Assembly (NCBI GenBank): GCA_028641055.1
Contig: CM054062.1
Location: 24,126,536-24,190,535 of the forward strand
Origin: Alopecurus myosuroides
Lineage: Eukaryota > Streptophyta > Magnoliopsida > Poales > Poaceae
Direction of reading: 5' to 3'
Length of the DNA stretch: 64,000 bases
Part shown: positions 1 through 10,505 of the stretch, piece after piece
How the letters are laid out: each line of letters begins with the position of its first letter
Position numbering within the stretch: the first letter of the stretch is position 1
Position numbers and translations under genes: made by a program
The notes under the pieces: generated by a model
Database searches by the model: none
What the model was told of the DNA's origin: nothing
What the model saw: the letters and a program-made list of their open reading frames with translations, nothing else

Positions 1-462
1 ATTTAAGATGCTAGTGATAAAGGGGCAATGAGAGTCCTAGATCAATGGATACCACATTTCAATTAGTAATTTTAGTTGAATAATTTAGAGGCTAAATAAG
101 ACTTGATCATGTTTTACCTCTACTCAATTTTCTCCAAAGTATCCACCGTATTTTCTATTTTCCATTATGCTATTCTTTGACCAATATAGGATTTTATTTT
201 TCATTTTGTTTATGCATTTGGTCCATAGTGCTTTTATTTCATTATACACTTTGTGAACTTTCATGAAGCATCTTTACTTGCATATTTGATATTTCTTACA
301 ACATGAATTGTATATTGCTACTCATTTCTAGTATTAATCATTTGATTATATGTAGCATGAATAATCCTCCTTGATATCCCATGATTGTTTCAATATGCAA
401 AGTCCATGTTAGTTTTATCACCTTCATACTCGAGGACGAGCATGGGTTAAGCTTGGGGATGT

Positions 463-1882
463 TGATGCATGTAAAATGCATACATGAACTTTGTATGTTA
501 TTACTTGTTTTTCCTACATATTAGCAACTTATATTCATGTTTTATAATGATTTGGGGGATTTTCTAAACAATCCCCCTTCTTTTTTTTCTAACCCTGTTT
601 TTCCAGAAAACGTACTTTTTAGTGTTTCAGACTTTCCGGGAGCTTCGGGACTCCAAAAAGGGCAAGGCCAAAGAGCACGGTTCAGAATTTTCGAGACAAA
701 GACCATGGGCCAAAGTAGAGGGCCAAAAGTCCAACCAGGTGGCAAAGAGGACCCTCCACGCGGCCAGATTCCTTGGCCACGTGAGAGGCCCCCCTTTTTG
801 CCCCCGTGGCTCCGATGCCGTCGAGCTTTCTTCTCCCGAGTGTCTCGTGACCTAAAAACGACTATATAAAGGGTCCCCTGGCCTTTTCGAGGAGGAGGCA
901 GCGCCGAGAGACGAAACCACGAAACAGAGAGATAGAAGGCTGCCGCCGGAAAAGATCGGAGGGGGGAAACACCGCCGGGATCACCCCCAGAGGGCTCCAC
1001 CCCCCTCCGGCGTGTTCATCATCAACATCTACAGCAAGATCAGCTCCATCTCTCCACTGTAATCTCTTGGCAAACACGATGTATGATGCAATACTATATT
1101 CCCTTGATGTATTGTGTCTCCCCGTCTATGTTTGAGTAGTGAATTGTTCTTGGCAATGGTGAAATAGTTCGTTGATTGGTTGCATACAAGTTTGTTATCT
1201 TCTATGATTGTCTTTATGTACAATATATGAGTGCACGCATATGTTGGGGAATGCATGTAAGGTGATCACCGGTACCGGTAGCATAATGGAGTGGTGGTGA
1301 CTTGGGAGTGACAGTAACCTGAGACCGAGCCACAAAGTTAAGTTATTGGGGGATATATATAGTGGACCTTAGAACATAAGGCTATGGTGGGACTTTATGT
1401 CTTAATCAATCGTGTGCAGTCATTTACTTGGCCACATGATCCATCATAAGGGGTTGTAGATCATTTACTTGACTATACCTATTCATGGCTCCTTCCTAGA
1501 TGAAACAACTAAGACTAAAACATGTGCTTCACTAATTGTGACAACCACACGAACGAAACACCTATTGCTAGAACACTTGCTCCCTTGAGATACTTGAGAT
1601 ATTTGCTGCTTGCTACTTGTGAAACTTGCTTTAGAAACTTGCTCTAGGATTACTTGCATTTTAAACTTGCTTCACTAGTTGCTAGACAAACCACACTCCA
1701 CGTCACTTGCTTTTAATTAGTTAGTTCCTTTTAGTCAAACTTATTGCTTTGCATAAGCAGCCATATAAGAGGGTTATAGGGCTTTAGAGAATAGATAGCT
1801 TACCTTCAGCTCCTCGTGGGTTCGACACTCAAATACTTATCGAAAGGTACTACAATTGATCTCCTGCACTTGGGAGTCATCA
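463..1882 (+). repeat. 3' LTR of Athila-like element A
   Basis: The LTR starts with TGATGCATG directly after the purine-rich tract and ends with GGGAGTCATCA, the same ending as the LTR at 41764-43297 (GGGAGCCATCA). It is about 1,420 bp long. A TATA box (ACTATATAAA) lies at 861-870, so U3 is roughly 463-890. A near-perfect inverted repeat, CACGCGGCCA/TGGCCACGTG with a 7-base loop, lies at 757-783. Open frames in this region are non-coding LTR frames. Confidence 0.72.
861..870 (+). promoter_or_regulatory. TATA box in LTR A
   Basis: The string ACTATATAAA lies in the middle of the LTR, downstream of the GC-rich inverted repeat. This is the expected place for the Pol II promoter of an LTR retrotransposon. 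Confidence 0.5.
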
Positions 1883-1907
1883 TGACTCCATCCACCCAAT
1901 TGTTTCC

Positions 1908-2939
1908 TTGCCACACATTCTTAATGTTGGACATCCTCCCATGCTTAACACTAATGAATTCTCTTCTTGGAAGTTTGAAATGGAGTCACATATTTCCGGA
2001 TCGTGCACCGCATTATGGAGGAGTGTGATTCATGGGTTTCATCCTCATGACCCAAGCAACTTGACTCCAAGGGAGGATGTAGAATCTCAACTCGACAAGA
2101 CTGCACTTGTTATCATCCAGAAGGCTCTCCCAAGGGAGCATCTCACTCATATTCGTGGTTGCAAGACCGCCAAGGAAGCTTGGGACAAGCTTGACACTTT
2201 GTTTCAACGAAATGCTAGCATCCAATCTTCCAAGTATGATGTGTTGATTGACAACTCTGTGAACTTCGTTATGCAAGAGGATGAGACTCCCAAAGAGCTA
2301 TATAGAAGAGTTGTCACCCTCGCCAACCAATTGAGAAACTTTGGAAAGGAAGAGATCTCCGATGAATGGATAAAGAGGAAATTCGTCAAAGCAATTACAC
2401 CCTTTGAGAATAATCTCTCCACTAGCATCCGAACAAGAGCGTACTACAATACTCTCAATTCCATTGGTGTGCTTAGTGAGTTCATCGCTATCTCTCTATC
2501 ACACAAGAGTGCGGATGATGCTCTAGCTCGCTCTAGAGGAATGGGAAAGTCACCCAACCTCGCTTTGAAGTCAAAGGCAATGGCTCGAGTTGATGAAAGT
2601 GAATAATATGATGATGATGAGGAAGACTATGAGGACACCTACAATGGAGCTCACAAGTGCATTGCTCTTGCTATGCGTGGATATTGGAAGAGATGGGAAG
2701 CTCACAAGGCCGGCTCTCCAAGACCTCCACGAAACAAGAACTACAAGAAGAAGGAGGAGCAACCAAGGACGTGCTACAACTGTGGTAGCGCAACCCATTT
2801 CGTGAAGGAGTGCACTTTTGAGCCAAGAGAAGAAAATGAAGGTAAGCTTGTTCGCAAAAACAAGGACAAGGCTTCACAAAACAAGACTTCGCTAGAAGAG
2901 TGCCAAGAGCCCTTTACGTTCAAGAAGGGGCGGTTCTAG
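1908..2939 (+). CDS. gag: Copia gag (UBN2-type) with zinc knuckle, interrupted
   Basis: This is the capsid part of the SIRE-type Copia element. The first 232 codons form a UBN2-type gag domain (motifs NEFSSWKFEMES and KTAKEAWDKL). An in-frame TAA at 2604-2606 breaks it, but the same frame continues with an acidic Asp/Glu/Tyr stretch, a basic region and a CX2CX4HX4C knuckle (CYNCGSATHFVKEC) near 2790-2830. The frame closes at 2939 and the protein continues in another frame, so there is a frameshift near 2930. The retrotransposon identity is firm; the true start codon is uncertain because the leader is missing. Confidence 0.8.
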
Positions 2940-4129
2940 AAACCTATATCTCCGGAGATGAAGGAGAAGATGAAGTGGTAGGAGTTGCTCACGTCTCCAT
3001 AGCTACCGCGTCATCTCCATCAATCTCTCTATTTGAATCCCCCAATGAAATTGTGGCTGCCCGACCTACATGTCTTATGGCAAAAGCCACCTCAGTATGC
3101 TCTCCTAACTCCAAGAACATTATCACTAACCCTCCTTCATTATTGGATTGTGTTGAGAATGTTTGTGAGGAGGATGGTGAGGCAAAAGAGTTAACCATTT
3201 GGCTAGCTAGCCTCAAGGGTGAGAATAAGGAGAAAGTGAATGCCCTTTTGCGGCAACTTGATGAGGAAAACTCTCTTGTAGATGAAAAGGAGCAAATTAT
3301 CATGACCTTGGAAAGCCATGGAGGTCACACTTGCAATGACAAAGAGCTTGAAAAGGCTCTTGAGAATGAGCGTTCCATTCGTGCCTCTCTTGAGGAGAAA
3401 TTATCTAGTCTTGAAGAAAACTTTGCCATGAGTGTCTCTAAGCTTAGGAAGGATAATGAACAGTCTCTTGCTATCATTAAAACACTTGAACATGAAGAGT
3501 TGAAGCTAGGAATTGCTCACGAGGAACTTGTTACTAGTCATGAGAAACTAGAAAAGGAGTTCATGTCTCTTAAAGAAATTCATGACAAGTTAACCAAGTC
3601 TCGTGACAATCTTCTAGCTCAACAATCAAATAAGAAAGTTATGTCATCCTCATCTACTTGCATGAATGCATTGCCTAGCAACTCTTGTAGTGCGACTAAT
3701 CTTGTAGGAAGTGAGAAGAATCTCAATGAGGTGGCTCCTCAACGAGTCAAGAATGGAAAGGAGGGACTTGGCTATGTAGCCAAGTCAAAGAAGAAGTACA
3801 AGAAGAAGTACAAGAAGAAGAACAAGAAGAAATTCACCTCTTCCTCACAAGAAGTAAGATTTGTTAAAGAGGTATAGGTGACCAAAGAAAAGGAGACCAA
3901 CACCATTGTGGGTGGTGAGACCTCTAGGGGGAGCACCACTCATAATGACTTTGCCGGAAAATACAACCCATCTTATGTTCTTATGAAATCTAGAGATGGT
4001 CATGTGTATGCTAAATATGTTGGTACTCCTTATTGTGATGATTATAGTTGGAGTATTTGGGTTCCAAATACCCTTGTCGCTAACAAAACAGGACCCATTC
4101 AACGATGGGTACCTAAATCAAGACACTAA
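2900..4129 (+). CDS. Copia gag C-terminal coiled-coil region
   Basis: This continues gag in a second frame after the frameshift near 2930. It contains a long Glu/Lys/Leu-rich stretch at about 3200-3640 that looks like a coiled coil, followed by a very basic run of Tyr-Lys-Lys repeats at about 3785-3835. A TAG at 3875-3877 interrupts the frame, which then carries on to 4129. The last part (WSIWVPNTLVANKTGPIQRWVP) resembles the linker just before the Copia protease. Long coiled-coil gag extensions are known from SIRE-group elements. The separate function of this part is not known. Confidence 0.6.
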
Positions 4130-4169
4130 TCTATTGTAGGGAAGTGCTTCTGGTTCGAGCAAATGAACA

Positions 4170-5447
4170 GTGGATAGTGGTGCATCCCAACATATGACCG
4201 GAAGCAATGACGCAATGAGTGATCTTCATCCTCCATTACCTCATCTCAATTGCGTTATTATTGGTGATAACTCCAAACTAAAGGTATTGGGACGAGGCAA
4301 GGTGGCCATCTCAAATGACTTGTCAATTGAGAATGTTCTCCTTGTCGAGTCCCTTGGCTATAATCTCATGTCGGTTCTTCAACTAGCTAAAAGTGGTTTT
4401 ACCTCGTTCTTTAATAAGGAGAATGTGATTGTCACATGGGAGACGACTCTTAAAGTAGCTTTTGTTGGGAATGTCGAGAACGGCATGTATGTAATGGACT
4501 TCTATAGAGGAGACACGTGTGTCGCGGCATGACTAATGTCTAAAGTTGATGTGGGTTGTCTATGGCATCGCCGGTTATCTCACACCAATATGAGGATGTT
4601 GCATGACCTTCGAAGTGGCAATCATGTTCCAGGACTAACGAATGCTAAGTTTGCCAAATATCGTGTGTGTAGCTCTTGCGTTCTTGGAAAGCAACATGGA
4701 GAAGCTCACCCGACCAAGACCAACATCACCACCTCAAGAATCCTCGAGATCATTCACTTGGACCTATTTGGTCCCCTATCATATGATAGTTTTGGAGGCA
4801 AAAAGTATTGCTTGGTGATTGTGGATGACTACTCGAGATATTGTTGGGTGTATTTCTTCAAGAGGAAGAGTGAGACTCAAAAGCGGGTCATCGAGTTCAT
4901 CACTTTGGTGGAGCGCCAACATAATACAAGCATCATGGATATCCGAAGTGACAATGGCTCCGAGTTAAAGAACTACACCGTGGAGGGGTTTCTTAGCGAG
5001 GAAGGAATTGCTCATCAATATTCCACTCCCTACACCCTGCAACAAAATTGTGTGGCAGAGAGAAAGAATCAGACACTAATGGATGCGGCACGGATCATGA
5101 TTGCGGAGTTCTCTTCTCCTTATAAATTTTGGGCCGAGGCCGTCTCCACCGCATGTCACGCTAGCAACCGGTTGTATCTCCGCAAGATCTTGAACAAGAA
5201 CCCTTATGAGATTCTCACGGGCAAGAAGCCGGATGTTTCATATTTGAAGATCTTTGGGTGCAAGTTCTTCATCCGTAATAGAGGTAAACGTTTGTCGAAA
5301 TTCGAGACTAAATCTTATGAGGGCATCTTTGTTGGTTATGCCACAAACGGTCACGCCTATAGAGTCTACAACAAGTCCACCAGACAAGTTGAAGAAGCTA
5401 TAGAAGTGGTTTTTGATGAGGATAATGGGTCCCAGAGGGGCGTATAG
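4170..5447 (+). CDS. pol: Copia protease, GAG-preintegrase and integrase core
   Basis: The aspartic protease begins at 4170 with the active-site motif DSGASQHMTG. A TGA at 4530-4532 interrupts the frame, which continues as the pre-integrase zinc-binding segment (LWHRRLSHTN, later CSSCVLGKQH). The integrase catalytic core follows, with the Asp in HLDLFGPL, the Asp in IRSDNGSE and the Glu in QQNCVAERKN, giving the DDE triad. The protein integrates element cDNA into the host chromosome. The usual reading at the third motif is QQNGVAER, so the Cys here is a substitution. The frame closes at 5447 before the linker to RT. Confidence 0.85.
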
Positions 5448-5868
5448 ATCATGGTGTTGTAGGATATGCAATCCTCCCTTCGTCATAAGAAGAATGGGGA
5501 TTGGTGAAATTATCCCCATTGAGGGTTACCGGATGACGGAGGGAGAAGGACTATGCTTCACTCAAGTGGAGCCATTGACTACACCCATTGATACTCAAGC
5601 TACCCAACAAGATGAACCAAGCCCTCATTCTTCAAATCAAGGCTAAGCTAATGATCAAGATCATTCCATCGTTCAAGGCCAAGCTAACTCTCAAGGCCAA
5701 GTTCATGATGAAGGCCAAGCTCACAATGAAGGACAAGAACAAGATGCTCATGTTGGTGATAGAACTCGACACATAAGAGATCCACCTCCCTTTGATGAAC
5801 AAGATCAAGGGCAAGGTGGACAAGAATCCAATGATGAAGGTGATGATCAAGTCATATCCAAGGAGACT

Positions 5869-6801
5869 TTGGAGGAGATGCAAGCTCGTAGGGTGAAGAG
5901 AAGGCTAGATAATCTTGCTCGTGTCGGTCACACGGAGGACATGATACTTGGACAAGTTCGTGGAAGGGTCGTCACAAGGAGGAAATTGGCGAATTTCAGC
6001 AAGGCTCATGCTTTCGTCTCTCACATTGAGCCCAAGAAGGTTTATGAAGCTCTTGAAGATCAAGATTGTCTTGAAGCTATGCATGATGAGCTCAACAATT
6101 TTGAGCGCAATAAGGTGTGGAAGTTGGTGCCAAGACCCAAGGATTGCAAGAACGTCATCAGAACCAAGTGGATCTTCAAGAACAAGCAAGACAAGGATGG
6201 TATCGTCATTTGCAACAAGGCAAGATTGGTAGCTCAAGGTTTTTCTCAAGTCGAAGGAATCGATTTCGGTGAAACTTTCGCTCTCGTAGGTCGTCTTGAA
6301 TCATTTCGTATCTTGCTTGCATATGCTTCTCATCAGAACTTTAAACTACAATAAATGGATGTTAAAAGTGCTTTTTTAAATGGTCCCATCCATGAGTTGG
6401 TCTATGTCAAGCAACCTCCAGGTTTTGAGGATCCCAACCACCCCGATTATGTCTACAAACTCGATAGGGCGCTCTATGGACTTAAACAAGCTCCAAGTGT
6501 GTGGTACGAGCATCTTAAAGAGTTTCTAGTGGATTGTGGGTTCAATGTTGGGTTAATCAATCCCACCCTTTTCACCAAAAAGGTTGGGGGTGACTTGTTC
6601 ATATGCCAACTCTATGTGGATGATATCATTTTTGGTTCTACTAACATCGCATTCAATGATGAGTTTTGCAAGCTTATGACGGACAAGTTCAAGATGTCTA
6701 TGATGGGAGAGTTGGAGTATTTCCTTGGCTTTCAGAGCAAGCAACACCCCGAAGGCACATTCATCAAGCAAGCCAAGTATACTCAAGATATGCTCAAGTG
6801 A
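5869..6801 (+). CDS. pol: Copia reverse transcriptase, broken by one stop
   Basis: The RT domain starts with NKVWKLVPRPKDCK and KWIFKNKQDKDG, followed by ARLVAQGFSQVEGIDF. An in-frame TAA at 6352-6354 sits just before MDVKSAFLNG, a place where Copia elements normally read a Gln codon. The frame continues through [13 protein letters not shown] and the catalytic QLYVDDIIFG motif. A TGA closes the segment at 6799-6801, at a position usually occupied by Arg. Both stops fit C-to-T changes. About 420 bp between integrase and RT (5448-5868) is the low-complexity hinge typical of Copia pol. Confidence 0.85.
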
Positions 6802-7565
6802 TTCAAAATGCATGATGCCAAGCCTATGAAAACTCCCATGTCCATGACTATTGACTTGAAACCCGACCCGAATGGTAAAGAGGTAGATCAAAAGGTATAC
6901 CGCTCCATGATTGGCTCTTTGCTCTACCTTTGTGCATCTAGACCCGATATCATGTATAGCGTAGGTAAATGTGCAAGGTTTTAAGCGTCTCCGAGACAAA
7001 GTCATTTTGAAGCGGTTAAGCGCATCTTTCGATATTTAGTTCATACCCCAAACTTCGGTCTTTCGTATCCCAAGGGTTCAAGCTTTCAGCTCATTGGGTA
7101 TTCAGATGCGGATTATGCGGGCGAGAAGACGGATAGGAAATCTACATCCGGGGGTTGTCAATTTCTTGGTCGCTCATTGGTATGTTGGTCTTCCAAGAAG
7201 CAAAATTGCATCGCCCTCTCTACCACCGAGGCCGAATACATCTCCGCGGCAAGTTGTTGTGCTCAATTGCTATGGATGCGGCAAACATTGCGAGATTATG
7301 GCATCGACTTTGACAAGGTCCCCCTCTTGTGCGACAATGAGAGTGCCATCAAGATCGTCTACATATCGTTCTTCACTCCAAGACGAAGCACATTGAGATA
7401 CGTCATCATTTCATTCGGGATCATGTTGAGAAGGGTGATATTGATCTTTCCTATGTGCCGACCAAGGATCAACTCGTGGACATCTTCACAAAGGCCCTTG
7501 ATGAACCAAGATTTCGTGGTTTGAGGAATGAACTAAATGTTATCGATGCATCCAACTTCTCTTGA
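6802..7565 (+). CDS. pol: Copia RNase H region, degraded
   Basis: This carries on the RT frame after the TGA, with [13 protein letters not shown], a TAA at 6982-6984, then the RNase H domain ([50 protein letters not shown]). A frameshift near 7365 moves the C-terminal part ([12 protein letters not shown] and [17 protein letters not shown] strings) into another frame, ending near 7565. RNase H removes RNA from the RNA-DNA hybrid in reverse transcription. This copy cannot make a whole protein. Confidence 0.78.
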
Positions 7566-8727
7566 ACCCTTGCATAGTTACCTTCACTACATGTGATATC
7601 TAGGTTTAGATGTACGCATGGACATAGGGGGAGCATATTTCAATTCATGAACCAATACTTCGCCTATCATGCGCAAAACAATCAAAATTTCACGCATATC
7701 TAGTCATTATGTGACTTATTGTGCTAAAACGTGAGTCATACTTTTGGGCCCAAGATATATCTTCGCAGCTCCTTGGTATACACTCAAACACGGTGGCTCT
7801 GGCCACCAACATTTTTCTAAGTGCTTTTGTTTAGTTGTTTGGCATTTGTTTGTGTTTGTGTGTTCATCGCCATTGTTTTCGTTTGTTTTGTTGCTTTTGG
7901 AGGCTCACTTCTTTTATCCATTTTCCACCAAAACTCGGTGTGCACGGGAACCCCGGAAATTTCGGCCCCTGATTTCTGCCTCAGAAATTTTCTCCCATTT
8001 CCCAGGTGCCTGCTCACATAAGGCACCCCGGAAATTTGGGCGGAAATTTTCGGCGCAAATATCCGGGGGGCCGGAATATTCCGTGTCTTATGCCCCGGAA
8101 ATTTCCGGGGCTCTAGATTGTCCAGAATTCAACCCAAACATCCAACGCACCCGCTCGCAGAAGGCACACCGGATATTTGGGGCGGAATTCCCGGCCTAAA
8201 ATCTCCGCCCCCGGAAATTTCCGGTCCTAACTCCCCTCCCCTCGCCTCCACTCCGCTCCCAACCGGAGCCGCTGTCTCCGAGCCGTCCGGGAGGCCCTAT
8301 CGCCTCCCTTCTTCGTCCTCCGGTTGCTTTTTGCGGATCAAGAGACTGCACATCCGTTCCTCACCCATGGATCACGATATGTGTTCAGTTTTCTCCGCAA
8401 TCTAGGGTTACCGGATGATTAGATCTCGTTTACTTTCATCTTCCTTGTGTTTTGGGGCGGAACGACCATACACTAGTACCATGTATCCCCTAGTGTTCCC
8501 CCCCTATTGCACTTCTTCAAAGTTTTAGATTCATGGCAGGCCTTATTCTCAGATCTGATGCAAAATTTCGAGGGCCAGAAATTTCCGCCCCAGGCCAGAA
8601 TTTCCGCCCCCCCAGAAATTCCGTCAGGGACCGGAATTTCCGCCCCACCGGAAATTTCGCCAATCACCGGAATATCCGGCCTGCCCTGAATCTCTAACTG
8701 AGATCTGTTATTCCACTTCCACAAGAT
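7566..8727 (+). other. Spacer between pol and the extra gene, with palindrome-rich blocks
   Basis: I see no recognisable protein here. Two stretches (about 7950-8230 and 8564-8692) are dense in variants of CCGGAAATTTCCGG, including a perfect 18-bp palindrome at 8093-8110. The end of the spacer reads like an intron: a candidate donor ...CACAAG/ATGTGAG near 8720 and a candidate acceptor TTTTCTCGTAG just before the coding stretch near 8790. In SIRE elements the region after pol leads to an extra gene that may be made from a spliced transcript; splicing here is an inference. Confidence 0.4.
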
Positions 8728-10200
8728 GTGAGCCCCTGTTTTGATCTTTTTCTGTTTTTCTTTGCACTTTCTCTTGCTTTTCTCGTAGATGGTTCAAGCT
8801 CTAGGCCTCCCAAGGTGACTAGCTCTTGCAAGAGGTGGCGCAACTTGAGGGAAGATGATGAGGGTACTTTTGTGGATGAGGCGCGGACTCGCCGTCGTCA
8901 GAGGGATGCTGAGCAGGAGTACGAGCGTGACCGTGATGCTTCCAGGGCAGCTCGTAAGGCCAACAGGCAACAGAGAAAGGCTGCTGTCAACTTGGCCACC
9001 ATGTCTATCTCTGAGTTAAAGGCATGGCGCGTCAATGCCTAGTACACTGAGGGTCCTCAAGACCCAAGTATTGACTCCTGCTTCCGGAACATTGAGCAGG
9101 AAACTCTATTCAAGCAAGTGTACACTATGATGATCAAGCCAGTTTTCCCCCATGAAGTATATAAACTTTGCACACATGGCTGCCAATCCCGCATACTTCA
9201 ATAACTCTGTGCAGCTTGTTGAACTTCTGGGTCTGCGTCCCCTCATGGAGACCCAATGCTCCTTCAACACCACCTACATTCAGCAGTTCTACTCCACTCT
9301 TGTCATAGATGATTCTGAGGAGATTGGGATGTCCTGGATGTCTGGCGCTCACCTACTCACCGCCACATTCCATGACTTTGCAGCTCAGTTTGGATGCCCC
9401 TTTGCCGGTCTCAATGCCCCTCAGGGTACTCACATGCACATTCATGGGATGGAGTATGAGAAGAATAGGCTTGCTGAGCTGTATGGTCCTCGTGGCATTG
9501 TGGGCTCTGCAAAGGGTCTCTTTCCTATTTATGACATCCTGTTGCACATGTTCAGAGAGACTATTGCCCCGAGTGGTGGCAATAATGATGAGATCCCTGG
9601 TGGCTTGGTTAACCTCGTGTACCACGCCTACATGACCTTCACTGAGGGCGACATGACAGATACTGAGCGTCACAAGATTGATGTGATGGATTTCATCTTC
9701 AACGAGATCCACTTTGCTCTCTTCAACTGCAAGGTGCCCCATATGCTCCATACATCATGAAGCTCATCAAGTCTCGCTACCCTGCTGAACTCTGTGATGA
9801 TCTGGAGTTATATTGTGATGAGCACAAGGACGTAAGGTTGTACAAGAAGAGCGATGATGTTGGTGCCACTGGTCAGGGACATCGTGATCCTCGCATGCGT
9901 CCACCTCCTCCAGGCACCAAGAAGCGATCATGGCTCACTCGTGACATTGAGAAGGTGATGTGCATGAATGTGTGCATCCACAAGGAGAACTACAATGCCT
10001 ATGTTGAGCGCCGCAACATTCAGGAGAATCAGCGCACCATAATGATTGCTCTCAACATTCCCAATGTGTCTGCTCCTCTTCCTGACAGGATTCCATACCG
10101 TAACTGGAACAACCGCGACATCGACTGCGATCTGGATATCGCTGATGATGAGGACATTGCTACCGCTAGCGAGGAGGAGGGAGAAGATACGCAGGCCTAG
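8728..10200 (+). pseudogene. Extra 'env-position' gene of the SIRE-type element, frameshifted
   Basis: Three stretches form one decayed protein: 8728-9042 (Arg/Glu-rich, coiled-coil-like), 9152-9760 and 9757-10200 (ending in an acidic Asp/Glu tail). A TAG at 9040-9042 and frameshifts near 9145 and 9750 separate them. Recognisable strings are FAHMAANPAYFNNSVQLV and MTFTEGDMTDTERHKIDVMD. The position after pol matches the extra ORF of SIRE/Maximus elements, sometimes called env-like. I see no clear signal peptide or transmembrane segment in the coding part, so an envelope function is not supported. It could instead be a captured gene or an accessory nuclear protein. Confidence 0.6.
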
Positions 10201-10490
10201 AGTTTGCTCCATGGGACGTAGTGCTCCCTTCTCTGTTTTTGGTATCCTGATGCTAAAGGGGGAGAAGATCTAGTGATCACGGGGATTTTCTTGGGTGGGC
10301 TGTTTTATTTGCTTTCTCTCGTGCTTTTCGAACAAATTCGTTTTTCTCATTCGTGGATTTCAGTTTCGTGAACTTATATTATCAGGAGGCATGTCTCCTA
10401 AGTTATGACTATCTGTGATGTGTTATTTCCTAATTATCGCCTTGAATTATCTCTATGCAAATTGCAAATACCCGTGTTGTCATCATTCAC

Positions 10491-10505
10491 CAAAAAGGGG
10501 GAGAT
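10491..10505 (+). other. Polypurine tract of the SIRE-type Copia
   Basis: The run AAAAAGGGGGAGAT lies immediately before the LTR start TGAAACTCATG. Polypurine tracts prime plus-strand DNA synthesis in LTR retrotransposons. Confidence 0.6.

Larger units (their letters stand above)
1..1882 (+). mobile_element. Athila-like Gypsy element A, 3' end (internal tail plus 3' LTR)
   Basis: Positions 1-462 are the non-coding tail of a Gypsy element and 463-1882 its 3' LTR. The tail matches the tail of the second Athila element in this window (about 41375-41763) closely, including a shared ACTCGAGGACGAGCA string followed by a purine-rich GCTTGGGGAT tract just before the LTR. No coding sequence is present; the pol genes lie beyond the left edge. 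The right end abuts SIRE-type Copia gag sequence, so the element probably inserted into that Copia copy. The target duplication cannot be tested because the other end is outside the window. Confidence 0.75.

Noticed and set aside
542..1256. Several open frames (110-152 codons) in the first kilobase
   Set aside because: They lie in the Athila LTR, overlap on both strands and have no domain; they are GC-rich LTR frames by chance.
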